DNA of 64,000 bases from Salvia splendens (Eukaryota > Streptophyta > Magnoliopsida > Lamiales > Lamiaceae): NCBI RefSeq assembly GCF_004379255.2, contig NC_056033.1, positions 41,690,719-41,754,718 on the forward strand, read 5' to 3'. The notes under the pieces were generated by a model that worked only from the letters and a program-made list of their open reading frames with translations, was not told the DNA's origin and searched no databases. This document shows positions 12,773 through 24,056 of this stretch, one piece after another (position 1 is the stretch's first letter; the number at the start of each line of letters is the position of its first letter). The translations under genes and the position numbers were made by a program.

Positions 12773-12858
12773 TTCTGCGAGCGCGTGTGTTTGTGTGAGA
12801 AAATGCGATTCGAAATTGGAGAAAGAATTAGGTTTTTTTGGGAGTGGAATCGACTGAT

Positions 12859-12866
12859 ATTATATA
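12859..12866 (-). promoter_or_regulatory. TATA box of CDKB2
   Basis: On the gene strand the sequence reads TATATAAT, 87 bp upstream of the ATG, a normal distance for a short 5' UTR. Confidence 0.5.
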
Positions 12867-12885
12867 CACAGGCATCTGCAAATAT

Positions 12886-12890
12886 AACGG
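12886..12890 (+). promoter_or_regulatory. AACGG core (possible MSA element) upstream of CDKB2
   Basis: AACGG is the invariant core of the M-phase-specific activator bound by three-repeat Myb proteins in plant G2/M promoters. It lies about 114 bp from the ATG. The flanks match the full consensus poorly, and five bases occur often by chance. Confidence 0.25.
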
Positions 12891-13649
12891 CAACATTTTT
12901 GAATTTCAAAACGTTTCAAAATTCAAATCACCGATTCTTTGGTTGGGGCAGAATACCAAAACTAACCCCGAGGAGCGTTTGTTGTAGCCATTTAAAATGC
13001 GATAAAGTCAATCAAATTTTTGTAAAACAAGATTTATTAGGGGCATGGTTCCTACCACAAAGTTAGATAATTTTGGTATTATGGAGTAGTATTTTCGCAT
13101 ACTTTAAATTTGGTTGTAAATACCATGAACTTTTAAGAATTTCTCATGACTCGGCTTCTGGTGATAACAAAACAAATATGTCAAAATTTAAATTTATGTG
13201 GTCGTCCAATGGCATTAGGGAACCGCCGCGAGGTGGTGGTGGTTGTTGTTAACTTGGAGGAAGAGATCAAGATGAAGTGAGCACGGTGTTACTTTAGGAG
13301 GGTTAAAAATGAAAACATGACTTAAGATTGAGCAACCTATTTTTTTAACATTTAAAACAACGTTGATTTCAATATGGCTAGAAAAGAGTCAAATCAAACC
13401 GGATTGAGAAATTTACTAATACTATAGACCAAATTTTAAAATTTTTATAACAGAAGTACTTAACTCATAGTACCTATTATCTATGCATATTGCCACACAT
13501 GAAAAATTCAAATCCACCTCAAGTCTTAATATATCACAACAAAATAGGGAGTATAAATCACTCTATCACCACATCAACCACTTTTTCGTTATACTTTCCC
13601 CTCTTGTTTTAAATGATTCAAACTAGTCACAAATTCATGTGCACTACTA

Positions 13650-15276
13650 CTAGAGTATGCTTAACTTAGCAACAAATTCACCAATGCAAACATCCGAGCT
13701 TCCCCCTTCCTACATCGCCTCCTTCGCCAAAGCTCTCCATCCACACACACTCCTCCTAATCTCACCCCCTCTCTCACCATCCATGATCGCGTCTACGCAT
13801 CCTCGTATCTCCTCGCTCGAACAAAGCCCCTCCTCGTCGCTCTCAACTTTAATCCCCACTTTCCAAACATGCTCCACATAATGTGCATTCGTCACTTGGT
13901 CTAAAATCTGAGGCATCGCCACCACGGGCACGCCGAGGCATATTGCCTCCAGAGTCGAGTTCCAGCCACTGTGAGACACGAAGCACCCAACCGCCTCGTG
14001 CGCCAGCACTTGCAGCTGAGGGCACCATGACACCACTAATCCTGATGATCCTGTGTCTTTGAAATTGGTCGGGAGCTTGTTTTCTTCGGATGGCTTCACC
14101 ACCCACAAGAAGCTTTTGGAGGTGAGGGTAAGGGCTTTGGCTACCTCGGCGTATTGCGTTGTGGTTAGGGTTGCGGCGCTGCCAAAGGAGAAGTAGACGA
14201 CTGAGCCTTTCGCCTTGGAATCAAGCAATTTCAAGCATGTGTGTGTTTCTGGATTGAAGATGTTGAAGCCGTAGTCGTGGTCGTGTTGGACTATGTTGTC
14301 TAGGTATAGGGGCGGTAGCGTTGGCCCGATGGCATGTACCGGCCATAGCTTCGACATCCAGTTGATGACCTATATTCGGAACATAGGTTATGACCTGACC
14401 TATATTCGGAACAGAACATAGGTTATGACCAGTGGCAGACACATAAATATATAAAGTTTTTAATTTATTTTATAATTTTCTAATAATTATAAAGTTTTAA
14501 GCCCCTCTCCCTTTTTTAACCGTGTCAATGAATCTTAAAACCTAGAAAATTTCAACAAATATATTAAAAATAGTGATTAATCTAACAAGTGTAAAAGCCC
14601 AATAATATAGATTGATTACCTCATCTTACAATTTGTGAAAGGAGTTGAAGAAAACCCAATTTGCTTTTTCATTGTTGTCAAACAAGCTCAATATGTACCT
14701 CATAACAGGGGAGTATCTACCTACTTGAGGGCCCAACGAGGGCAAATTTGGGAGGCGAGGTTCGGGCAGGCCGGGCATGGGCAAAGGAGGGACAACTGGG
14801 GACACTACCCCGGCCAAGTCACAGTGCATCGGGTAGCAACTTGCAACAAAGGCACACGATTGCATAAAGAAGGAAGCTCGAGCGATGGCGACCTCATCGG
14901 CCACCTTAGATGCCCAAGCTATGTTTGCATCATAGACTAAGCATTTCACGGGGTCGTTGGAATCTTTAAATTTTTTGATGAGATGTATCAAGTTTGTGGA
15001 GGCGGCCGCCTCGAACCTTTCAAGGAAGCCCTTGAACCCACTGGGGCCCGCCACGCCTCCCTGGGCGTGGTCGTTGTAGATGGACTCGAAATTGACGGAG
15101 CATGGTGGATTTGTTGATGCCATGGCTTTGGTGTTGGAGAGTGTGGTGGTTAGTGTGATCTTGATCCCTTTTGTAGCTAATCTTTTGGAGAATTGAAGCA
15201 TGGGATTTATGTGGGCTTGCCCATGATATGGGAGAACTATGATATGAGCTTTGTACTAGCCATCTTCCTTGTCCAT
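13650..15276 (-). pseudogene. UDP-glucosyltransferase, UGT74 type, with three nonsense codons
   Basis: Intact UGT74 enzymes transfer glucose from UDP-glucose to carboxyl or hydroxyl groups of small molecules such as salicylate, IAA or terpenoids in the cytosol. Exon 1 is 15276-14620 (N-terminal acceptor domain) and exon 2 is 14369-13650, with a conserved intron (GAG|GTAATC ... ATATAG|GTCATC). Exon 2 has the C-terminal PSPG box (WCPQLQVLAHEAVGCFVSHS, then GWNSTLEA), with HSGWNS for HCGWNS. The frame starts MDKEDG and meets TAG at codon 7, then resumes KAHIIVLPYHGQAHINP. A TAA replaces the expected Glu near 14626 (HKL*DE), and a TAG near 13710 removes the last ~18 residues (KEAM*EGGSSD). All three are single-base nonsense changes in frames that remain open, so decay is recent or the reads contain errors. 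The subfamily call rests on overall similarity; the substrate cannot be told. Confidence 0.8.
14365..14435. repeat. Short tandem repeat in the UGT intron
   Basis: The motif CCTATATTCGGAACATAGGT is present twice in close succession next to the 3' splice site of the UGT74-like pseudogene, separated by TATGACCTGA-like sequence. Confidence 0.7.
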
Positions 15277-16644
15277 CTCAAGAGAAAGCAAGTTGTTGTT
15301 TTTGATTAGTACAATAGCTTACAATATGAGAAGAAACTATATAACTACATATTTTTCTTGGCATTACCAAATTAATAAAATAAGAATTAAATAAAGATAG
15401 TGATGGGAGGCCGGCAGTCGCTTTTAACTATTTAATCTAAATAAGATCCTTCTTTTCAAATTATATTGCTTGTGATGTTGATTTCATACATTATGCCATG
15501 GTTAAATATAATTGTTTTTGCTAATCTAACTTAGTGATAATAACACACTAATTCAATTGGACCGTTGTTCATACGGATCTAATTTTTTTATTGCTCAACG
15601 GAATTGGGCTTAGAAAAAGGGGCCGAAATATTGGGCCTAAGGATAACATTATTCCACTGGATCAAACATTTAGCTACTTATTTATTGCATAGATAGAATT
15701 GGGCTTTAAAATGGTTCGAAATATTGGGCCTAAAAATAAATATTATAGCTAGTAACCAACTTTTATATTTTTGGGATATTACTAAACTTTGGTCGAATTA
15801 TGGTTAATATTTGAAAATTGAATGAAGTTTCATTTTTTCCCCTCAATTATCCTATATACTGAATGATGTTTTTTTTTATAATGATGATTGAACCACATTG
15901 TTTTAATAAAAGATATCTATTTATACACATATATTGATATTGAGTATGACTTATAAGAGAATTTACTTCAAAAGTATAAGAGAATAATATGTATTATAAT
16001 TAATTATGCTATAGATGCACACACATTTTGCTTCATAGATGGTATACAAAATCACATAAATTTGCTATCATAAAGTATTGCTTAAAGATTTAAAGTAGAT
16101 TTACGGAAGTATTTGTGAATTCACCACAAATATATTCCCATGAATTACGATATGTAAATATTTCAAAGTAATTCATATATATAGTAAGCTAAAAGTCGAA
16201 CTACCTCATATACTCATACCTCGAAAGGGTAAAAACCTAAAATTGTAGTAAGACTTTATTACTAGTTCATTTTATTTATGTCTGCCCTATTTTAATTCCA
16301 TCATGAAATCTTATAGTTAGGTAAGGGTCATATTCATATAAATCAACTAATTAATTTGATTTTTGTCCTTTTCTTTTTTAAAACTCCTTTAAATGTGTTT
16401 ATTGTAATTGTGGCACAAATAAAGGGTGTCTCCTTAACTTAATCAACGTGTGATATTTAAATTTGGACCCAATTGCTATATAAGATATTTTTTTAATAAA
16501 ATAATGATCTAAATGAGCTGTGCCTTCACATGTAATGCCAATTACTACTTAACTGGATCCACATGAGGTGGCTTTATTAATAATTTACTATTTGATTTGA
16601 CTTAATTTTCAAAGAGTGATGTGAACCACCTCTTATCTACTACC
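15277..16644. other. AT-rich intergenic region
   Basis: No gene is seen. A sequence around GAAATATTGGGCCTAA occurs twice (near 15624 and 15718) in a locally duplicated context. Confidence 0.4.
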
Positions 16645-16647
16645 TAA

Positions 16648-18725
16648 GAGCATCTCCAATAGCGGACGTCCGGTCGGACATACGCGACGGGCGACCGAGA
16701 CGTCCGCCATTGTAGCGTGGAAGGTAGGATACGGACGTCCAGTAAGGACGTCGGATGTCCTCGGACGTGCAGGCGACGGGCGGGCGGACGTCCGCCATTG
16801 TGGTGTGGGTCGGACGTCCGGTATTAAATTTTTTTTAAAAAACTCAATATATACGGCTCGTTGCCCGTCAGTTCATTCACACCACTTGTGTTAACAAGTT
16901 TCTCTCTTCTTTTACTACAAATTTCATTTCTACTTAATGGAGAACGACATAACCTCCCCCGGCACGAGCGAGTAACTGACTCCGACGTTTCCCGCCGAAC
17001 TGGAGGGAAACCCTAGCGGAAATGCGCCAATGGTTCCGGCAATGTCGGGGATGGGTGGAATGGGTGGTATGGGTGGGATGGGTGGTATGATGTCCCCTTA
17101 CTTCGGTATGTACAATTGGATGGGTGAGATGGGTGGTATGATGCCCAGGGCAGCGGTGATGGGAGCATGACCCCAAATATGATGGGGGGGATGGGGATGG
17201 GGGCATGACCCCAAATATGATGGGGATGGGTGGGATGATGCCGGGGATGATGCAGACCATGCCTGGTGGAGGGGGTGGCAGGGGCCCTGAACCACTAGCT
17301 GACGATGTCTATCGCCCGGTTATCGATATGCTGTCTACTGATACCCCCTCCAGTTTTGTTCCGGAGACTCAGTTCACCGGCGTGGAAACTTTCTCTTTTG
17401 AGGAGTTGGGGCTATCTCTAATCAGGGAGACTCCCGATGATGTGGGGACAGCGGCAAGGGACAGGGGCAAGGGTCGTGGCAGGGGCAAGGGAAAGGGGAA
17501 AGCCACTGGCTCTTCCTCGCGAACGGTGGCTGAGGAGGAGGATGATGAGGAGACGGGAAAGCGGACGGTCTGGAGCGTGTGGGAAAACGTCGCGCTTTCG
17601 AAGGCTTGGGTTTCAATAGTCGAGGATCCCTATGTGGGTGCTAACCAGCATATTGACAAACTGTGGCATCGCGTAGCTGAAGCCTACCTCACACACAAAC
17701 CGGCTGGGGCGAAGAGTCGCGTTCCCAAACAATGCCGGAAACAGTGGGAGCGATTGAGGCCTAAGCTTAGTCGATTTGCCGGCCTCTACCAAAACAATCT
17801 CCGCCAGGTAACCAGCGGTATGTCCGAGGAGGATGTGAAGAACCGTGCCCTGGCGCAGTACCCCGACAGATCTTTGAAGTTCAAAGATTTCGACCAGTGG
17901 GAGTCCTATCTTGTGGTGAAGGATTCCCAAAAGTTTTGTGGGGGTGTTGAATCGGGCTGGCAGAAGCGGGCGAAGATCAACGCTTCCGGTGAATACAGCA
18001 GCAGTGTTGGTTCGCACGAGCTCCCAGAAGCCGAGGAAGTGTCCCCGCTACCTCAATCAGACTCCCGCCGGCGTCGTCGCCCGATTGGGCAAAAGGATGC
18101 GCAGCGGAAGGCTAGGGGAAGCAGCAGCGGGTCGTTCGAGGTCCAATCGGAGGCCCCTGCTCCCCCAGAAGAGTACGACCGTCTCGCCCGCGCGCAGATA
18201 ACGACTAGCTTTGTCCGGACCATGCATAGGTGGCATAGCACGACAGATCCTGTGTACAAAAGGATGTTGAAGGATGTCATCGATGGATGTCGGCGCGATT
18301 TGGGCATGCCACCCATTGGAGATGATGGCGCCGAGATTAGCGGCGGGGACGACGGGGGCGGCACGGGCGACGGCGAAGGCGGCACGGACGACGAGGAGTG
18401 AGCCAAGTCAAAAATTTTATTATGTAATTTTTTCTTTTTTATTATGTAATTTTTTTTCTTTTTTTTATGTAATTTTTTTAATGAAGCATTTGCAATTTTC
18501 CTGTATTCCGTGTCAAAATTATAATTCCGTTACGTATATTCGTGAATTTATGATTTTTTTTATTGCGGGAAGTCCTAGTAGGAAGGGCGATGGGAAGGGC
18601 GGATTGTGAAGGGGATGTCCTAGTGACGTGGCAGTGGGATGGGAAGTCCTAGTGACGTGACATGAGGTGTTTTTGGGAAGTCCTAGTGGATGTCTTAGTG
18701 GGACATCCGCCCACTAGAGATGCTC
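16648..18725 (+). mobile_element. PIF/Harbinger-like element H2 (Myb-like ORF only)
   Basis: The left end GAGCATCTCCAATAGC and right end (reverse complement GAGCATCTCTAGTGG) are flanked by TAA (16645-16647 and 18726-18728). The first 170 bp are GC-rich and packed with the palindromic motif GGACGTCC. Two CCATTGTRG motifs occur at 16707 and 16795. It encodes a Myb-like ORF1 and no transposase. It is the best-preserved ORF1 copy in the window. Confidence 0.8.
17205..18401 (+). CDS. Myb/SANT-like ORF1 protein of element H2 (N-terminally disturbed)
   Basis: A 398-residue open frame. A Met/Gly-rich start (about 1-25) is followed by ETFSFEELGLSL (61-72), which parallels the LEEL motif of the other ORF1 copies. 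Next come a basic Arg/Gly/Lys patch (86-100), an acidic patch, and a Myb/SANT-like domain (about 120-195: VWSVWENVALSKAWVSI, then LWHRVAEAYLTH and CRKQWERLRPKLSRFAGLY). After that is a conserved FDQWESYLVVKDSQKF segment, then a charged acidic tail ending DDEE. The original start is probably the ATG at 16937 (MENDITSPGTSE), but that frame stops after 12 codons (TAA at 16973) and the Met/Gly repeats between carry a frameshift. I infer this is the DNA-binding accessory protein of a PIF/Harbinger transposon. Whether it is made from an internal ATG is unknown. Confidence 0.65.
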   Translation: MTPNMMGMGGMMPGMMQTMPGGGGGRGPEPLADDVYRPVIDMLSTDTPSSFVPETQFTGVETFSFEELGLSLIRETPDDVGTAARDRGKGRGRGKGKGKATGSSSRTVAEEEDDEETGKRTVWSVWENVALSKAWVSIVEDPYVGANQHIDKLWHRVAEAYLTHKPAGAKSRVPKQCRKQWERLRPKLSRFAGLYQNNLRQVTSGMSEEDVKNRALAQYPDRSLKFKDFDQWESYLVVKDSQKFCGGVESGWQKRAKINASGEYSSSVGSHELPEAEEVSPLPQSDSRRRRRPIGQKDAQRKARGSSSGSFEVQSEAPAPPEEYDRLARAQITTSFVRTMHRWHSTTDPVYKRMLKDVIDGCRRDLGMPPIGDDGAEISGGDDGGGTGDGEGGTDDEE

Positions 18726-18728
18726 TAA

Positions 18729-19085
18729 GTTTCTTTGAATATAGATGATTATATTATACTCTATATATTAGTTCCGATACGTCACTTTTTTTCGTGAATG
18801 ATCTTAAATTTCAAAATATATAGTTATATGATTTATTTTATAGCAATTGATATTTATAAGTATGCTTATATCTTTATTCATAATTGGCATGTTTTGAAGG
18901 ATTCACCGACATATTTACATATTTGACAGGTGTTAAATTATTTTTAGCTTGGGGTCGACCCGCCATTCACCAAAAAGAGTAAAATTTTACAGTCGGATAT
19001 GATGAGGAAATTGAAATACTTTTACTTATTATATGCATGTTTTGCTCTATTCGCCGACATGTCTTAATATTTGACTTTTATATGA
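18729..19085. other. AT-rich spacer
   Basis: No gene or recognisable element is seen between H2 and the following MITE. Confidence 0.4.
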
Positions 19086-19087
19086 TA

Positions 19088-19322
19088 TTTCCTCCGTCCC
19101 ATGTTACTTTCACTGTTACTTTTCGGCTCATTACAAACTCCTTACATTATTTATAATTTAAGTTAGAATTAATGCATTTAATTAATATGTTAGTTTAAGT
19201 TAAGAGCTCATTTATTAAGTGATGTCTCATTACACTTAAAATTCTAATATAATTACACTAAAAAATCAATCACAGATTTACGGCCTAAAATAAAAAGTGC
19301 GAGTAACATGGGACGGGGGGAG
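19088..19322. mobile_element. Stowaway-like MITE
   Basis: The left end has CCTCCGTCCCATGTTACT, and the right end has AGTAACATGGGACGGGGGGA in inverted orientation. TA flanks both sides (19086-19087 and 19323-19324). About 235 bp, non-coding. Confidence 0.75.
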
Positions 19323-19419
19323 TAGATTATGTGTATTGTATTATTGTTAAAAGTTATTTTTAGCCCGAGATTGCTTGTTTTATTCACCAAAATGAATTTT
19401 TATTGTTAGATGTGAAGGG

Positions 19420-20750
19420 GTTGGCAGCAGAAGCATGCATCAAATTGATCACATAATAATTCTGATCTATTTAGCAGATTATTTAGACAAAATCTATTCG
19501 CATAATTATCACATGTATCATGCTCATAACTTGAATTTAATCATGTTTTAGCGTAATTGAAACCTAAAACATGTTTACTACGGAGTTAGCCAATTTACCT
19601 CGTTAATTCTCCAAATAATCGAAGTTGGCTAGCACTTTCTCCAGGTGAAGATCTTGAAAACTAAACCACGGATCTTCTGACTGGTTTTCGGATTGTATGC
19701 TGATATCAGTGTGAGCTGATCTCACCAGAATACTAGGACTTAAATAAAAAAGACAAAAACTGCTCACGGAGGGAGCTGAAAAATCGTCCCTCTTGTGCAA
19801 GGAGAGGGGGACGAAAATTTGGAGAAAATATTAAGTGTATTTTCTATCTCCTTTATTCTCATATTTATATTAAGTCACATATTGGGCTCAGTCAGAGATC
19901 TATGGAAGAATTTTGATATGGCCTCCCCCAATTAGCTTTTTACTAATTAAATTGAACCCACAATTTAATATAAGCTGATATTGCAATATTACGAGCAACC
20001 ACTACAGAAGTAATATTGCATTGCCCATCCAAATCCGAAATTACCTGTATTTCGAGTTTCCATTTGTTTGTCGTTCATTTCTCGTGCTTAGGATAGAAAC
20101 GTCCATTAATTAATTAATGTCTGCTATGAACTTAATTAATTAACATATTATTAATTCCAAGAGTGGACTTAGCAAGAAACGATTATTTATTATTCATAGA
20201 GTAATCAAACTCCAACTAGCTAGGTTCCGAATAATAAAACCTTGTTTCGAGCTCCTCTTGTGGATGTTATCAAACGAGATTCACCTCGCGCACGATTCAA
20301 TATAATAGCAATCCTAGTACCGCTAGATATCAATCACCACTACCTAATATACCAGGATTCTTGGGTTGCGAAAAACCCGCACCTTTTGGTAAGTCAAAGT
20401 AGTGCATAATCAATACCGTATGCTCAATGCTAACATACATTGATTAAGAAATTAATTATCAAGACCTCGTCTTTCAGTAGATAGCATAAAGACTCGTCTT
20501 GTTGTTAGATCCAATTCAGTGTTATACCACACCAATGTCATCTTATTTCAGTAAGGCTTAGAAATATGCGAACTAACATCGCAACATTTCACGATAGGTA
20601 GTCTAGGCCTATCTAGGTTGTGAAATTCTTATTTTTCTTTGTTCAGAACTGACTGTGTTACCTTAAAGTGGACGACGCCCACAACCGGTCTACTAAAACA
20701 AAGACTTAGATTTTGTTATGTTACTTATACATTTAAACATGCAATAAACT
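19420..20750. other. Non-coding region, possible LTR-retroelement remnant
   Basis: The stretch is less AT-rich than its surroundings and has the look of a copia-type LTR/leader region, but I can find no matching end pair, ORF or primer-binding site. The remaining DNA to 21719 shows nothing recognisable. Confidence 0.2.
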
Positions 20751-21779
20751 TCTATTAAATGTAAAACATAACAACATTATGACAAAAATAATCTATTGCA
20801 TCCATTAAAAATAAAATATAGAGTTTTACAGTATTCAATCACTCAGAAGATGATTTCTAGTATACAAATTCTAAAAAGATTGTATTGTGAAAATTGGAAT
20901 AGATTTAAAGACATGTGCGCTATTCTAAAGTGATTTATCAAAAACCATAATATCCTTTAATTAATTTCGAATGTTATTGCTGTGCACAATACATGAAATT
21001 ATTTTGCATTTTTTGTTTTTTTTAGTAAGCACTACTATACGGAATAGAGTGTTTGATTTAATAAATAGAAAATAAAACCAATTACCGACAAATGAATTTG
21101 CTCTTTACATGAAATTCGAAGTAAATTCATCAAAAACCAAATGTCTTTATTCTTTCATTGTTTTGTCACGAGGTACTAAATTAAATCCTTTTCTCTATGG
21201 TTATTTGTTATGTTTTTTTGGAAATTTTATTGTGTTAGAGGAATATTTCAAGATATGTAAAGTAAATTGCGTATATGCCACCACAATTTGGTCAATGGTC
21301 ATGAATGAAATTGAATAATTTACATTAACCTTACTTCAAATTTAGTTACAATAAATGTTATAATGGTGCTTAATTGGTCGGAAAAAAACAAAAAAGATGA
21401 AAAATAGAAACGATAGCATCCACGTGAACTCTGGGCGCGTTGAATCTATATCCGAATCGGATCAAACCACTTTTTTGCGAACGCGTTAATAAAAATGTCG
21501 ATCTTACGTAACTAGATTTTTCAGTTAGATTCGATTTTAATCATATAATTAAATATCATTGCTTTCCTCTTATATAATGGAAAAGTCAAATGAAATTAAT
21601 TATTGCAGTGAAATAAAAATTAATTAGAAAAATAAGTTAAAGTAAAAAAGAAAAAAAGTGAATTAAATTGGTATTTATTTATATTTCATTAAATCTCTAT
21701 TTATAACTGTAACAGATCTGGTTTCGGACACCTTCTTCACACCGCCAAACCCATCAATCAATTCACATTTTTTTCATTT

Positions 21780-22026
21780 TCACACACATTCACACACCGC
21801 CACTGCGAAATCGCTCTCTCCGCCGCCCGCCGCCGCTCTCCGTGTGTGTGCGCGCGTGCAATCATCGTATGTGTCTGAGGAGAGGACGCAGTCACACATC
21901 GAGCTGTGTGTGTAATTTATACTGAAATCTGAGAATTCGGAATTCAGTCGGCATTGGATCGTGATCTGCGCGATCGGGTTATCAAATCGGATCTGGATTC
22001 TTCGCGCCGGGATCGCACATTCCGCA
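21780..22026 (+). other. Probable 5' UTR exon of the proton pump-interactor gene
   Basis: A CT-rich leader-like stretch (around 21790-21900) runs to a good donor (GCA|GTGAGT at 22027). The matching acceptor would be TTCAG at 24050, just before the ATG at 24057. That gives a ~2-kb leader intron, but transcript evidence is lacking and the exon start is approximate. Confidence 0.45.
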
Positions 22027-24056
22027 GTGAGTCGGCTCGTTCAATTTCTTCTGTTTTGCATCCATTGATTCGTGCGATCTTCGAATTTCAGTATTCTGTT
22101 TCGAGTTGGTTTGAATTAGGTCTAAATTGTGAGCTGAATGCTGTGATTTGCGTGTGTGTGTGGATGATCTCGCCGTCATTGATGATCGGAGTCATTTTTT
22201 TGCTTCAGTGAATGTTTTCATAGATATGAATTTGTGCTTGCTTATCTATAGGTGAACAGAAAGGGGGAAGGGAGATAGTAGATACCGCTTGCTTATTAGT
22301 GGAGTCATTTCTGCATCTATCATCATAATCATGTTCTGTTCATCTGAAATTGGCATAATCTACGATTCCACGTCTGTGAATGTGTTTTTTCACCAGGATG
22401 ATAGAAAAGTAGGAAAGTGGGCCGTTGATTTGTAGCCTTTCCGTTAAAAAGGGTGACCTGAGTAATTCAAAAACGCGTAATTGAAAAAATAATATATCTT
22501 GAATTTGTCAAAGTGGGAAATGTATGTATGTATTATAAATTGTAATATTAGATGAATTCTGGTAGTTTAGATTTTAGTATGCTGCATAAAATGCAGGTTA
22601 TGTAAAGTTGATTAACTTTAAAAGATGGTAATTATTATATTAATTAATCCTAATTTAATTATTTTTCCGTTCTTTGACCAAATCTGAAGTCATGAGTATT
22701 ATATTGTGAAAATAAACAGATAGATAGAATTGGCGGTGGAAAAACTCGTGAAATGCTGGGGGCCCACATTCTGCCTGCTCTCTTTGCATTTCCATTTCGT
22801 TTTGCTTTTTCTGTTGGCGATTAGTAGGATTAGAATGTGATTTATTGCGAGGTATTAGTTAGGTGTTGAATTAGAGGGGTGGCTTCACGGTGAATGTCCC
22901 TCATTAAATGCTAATTTACCCAATTTCGATCTAATCTATTAAAAAGTTAAAAGTGAGTAAAAAGTTGAAACTTAAAACCTGTACTTCTTTGGAATTAGTA
23001 GCTCTGAAACTGAAAGAAACACGTCAGTTGAAATTTTGTTTAATGCGACATTGAAGAGATGTCTCATGCGATGGGAATCAATAATTTCTTAACTATTTAT
23101 GTTTATTTAGTTATATATAGAAGGTGTGGAATGATAAAGTGGTGAGCGCATTTGCGTGTGAAAACTAGAAACGCAACAAAAAAGATTAGTCTTTTTCTAT
23201 TTTAATCATATGGACCACAATAAAACAAAATTTTGCCACGAAATAGAAAAAGTGAAAGATGAAATTAGTACTAAGGTCCACTTTGTTTACGGGTACTCAA
23301 CCCCCTTTCCGTAACGTCACCATTACTCATGCTTATCTCAACCATGTGAGAGAATTGAACTTCTTCGGGAATTTGTAATTTACAAACCAATAGAACAAAT
23401 TCGAAAGAAAATTTTAGAGTATAACTTAAATCTATTGAAGGAAATTTTTTGGTGTTATGCTAAATTTTGTGACTATACAATTACGAATTATCGATAAGCA
23501 CTCCATATAGTAGATTGCTTCAAGCTTACTGTAAAGTGTTAAGTTTAATTGGGCGTCCGATCAAAAAAGTTTTGATTTTTGTTACAAATTTTTATAATTA
23601 CCGAAAAGATTAGGTTTGGGTATGATAACATTTAATAACGTCAGAATTATCTCAACATTTTATTTAAATATCAAATATCTTTTTCCTTGTAATTAGCAAA
23701 TTAGAATATTTTTAATAGCTTTGAGGATATTATATCCTTATCCTTTATTATTATCGTCTTGTCATCAATTACTGGGTAATGGTATAAAAGATAAAATCAT
23801 AAGAGAGAGTAAAAGGCAAAACCCATAATGCAGGAGCGCCCGCTTCATGAAGAGAGAGAAAAAATTGAACAAATAAGTTTTGCCATCTCAGTTTTTACCC
23901 TTTTCTGGTTAGATTTCTTATTTCCTGGACTCAATTTGAGTATTAGTTGGATCTTGATTCTTGAATGCTTTTTCATTTTAGTGTTTTATAGCTGTTTGTT
24001 TATTCATTGTCCTTTTACTGTTGATTCTGATCTGGAATTGGAAAATTCAGAAAATA

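Larger units (their letters stand above)
12773..13649. other. Intergenic between CDKB2 and the UGT74-like pseudogene
   Basis: The first ~150 bp act as the probable CDKB2 promoter. The remainder is AT-rich, with no ORF or element that I recognise. Confidence 0.4.

Noticed and set aside
19420..20750. Complete retrotransposon
   Set aside because: No ORF, no LTR pair and no primer-binding site could be shown; kept only as a weak remnant note.
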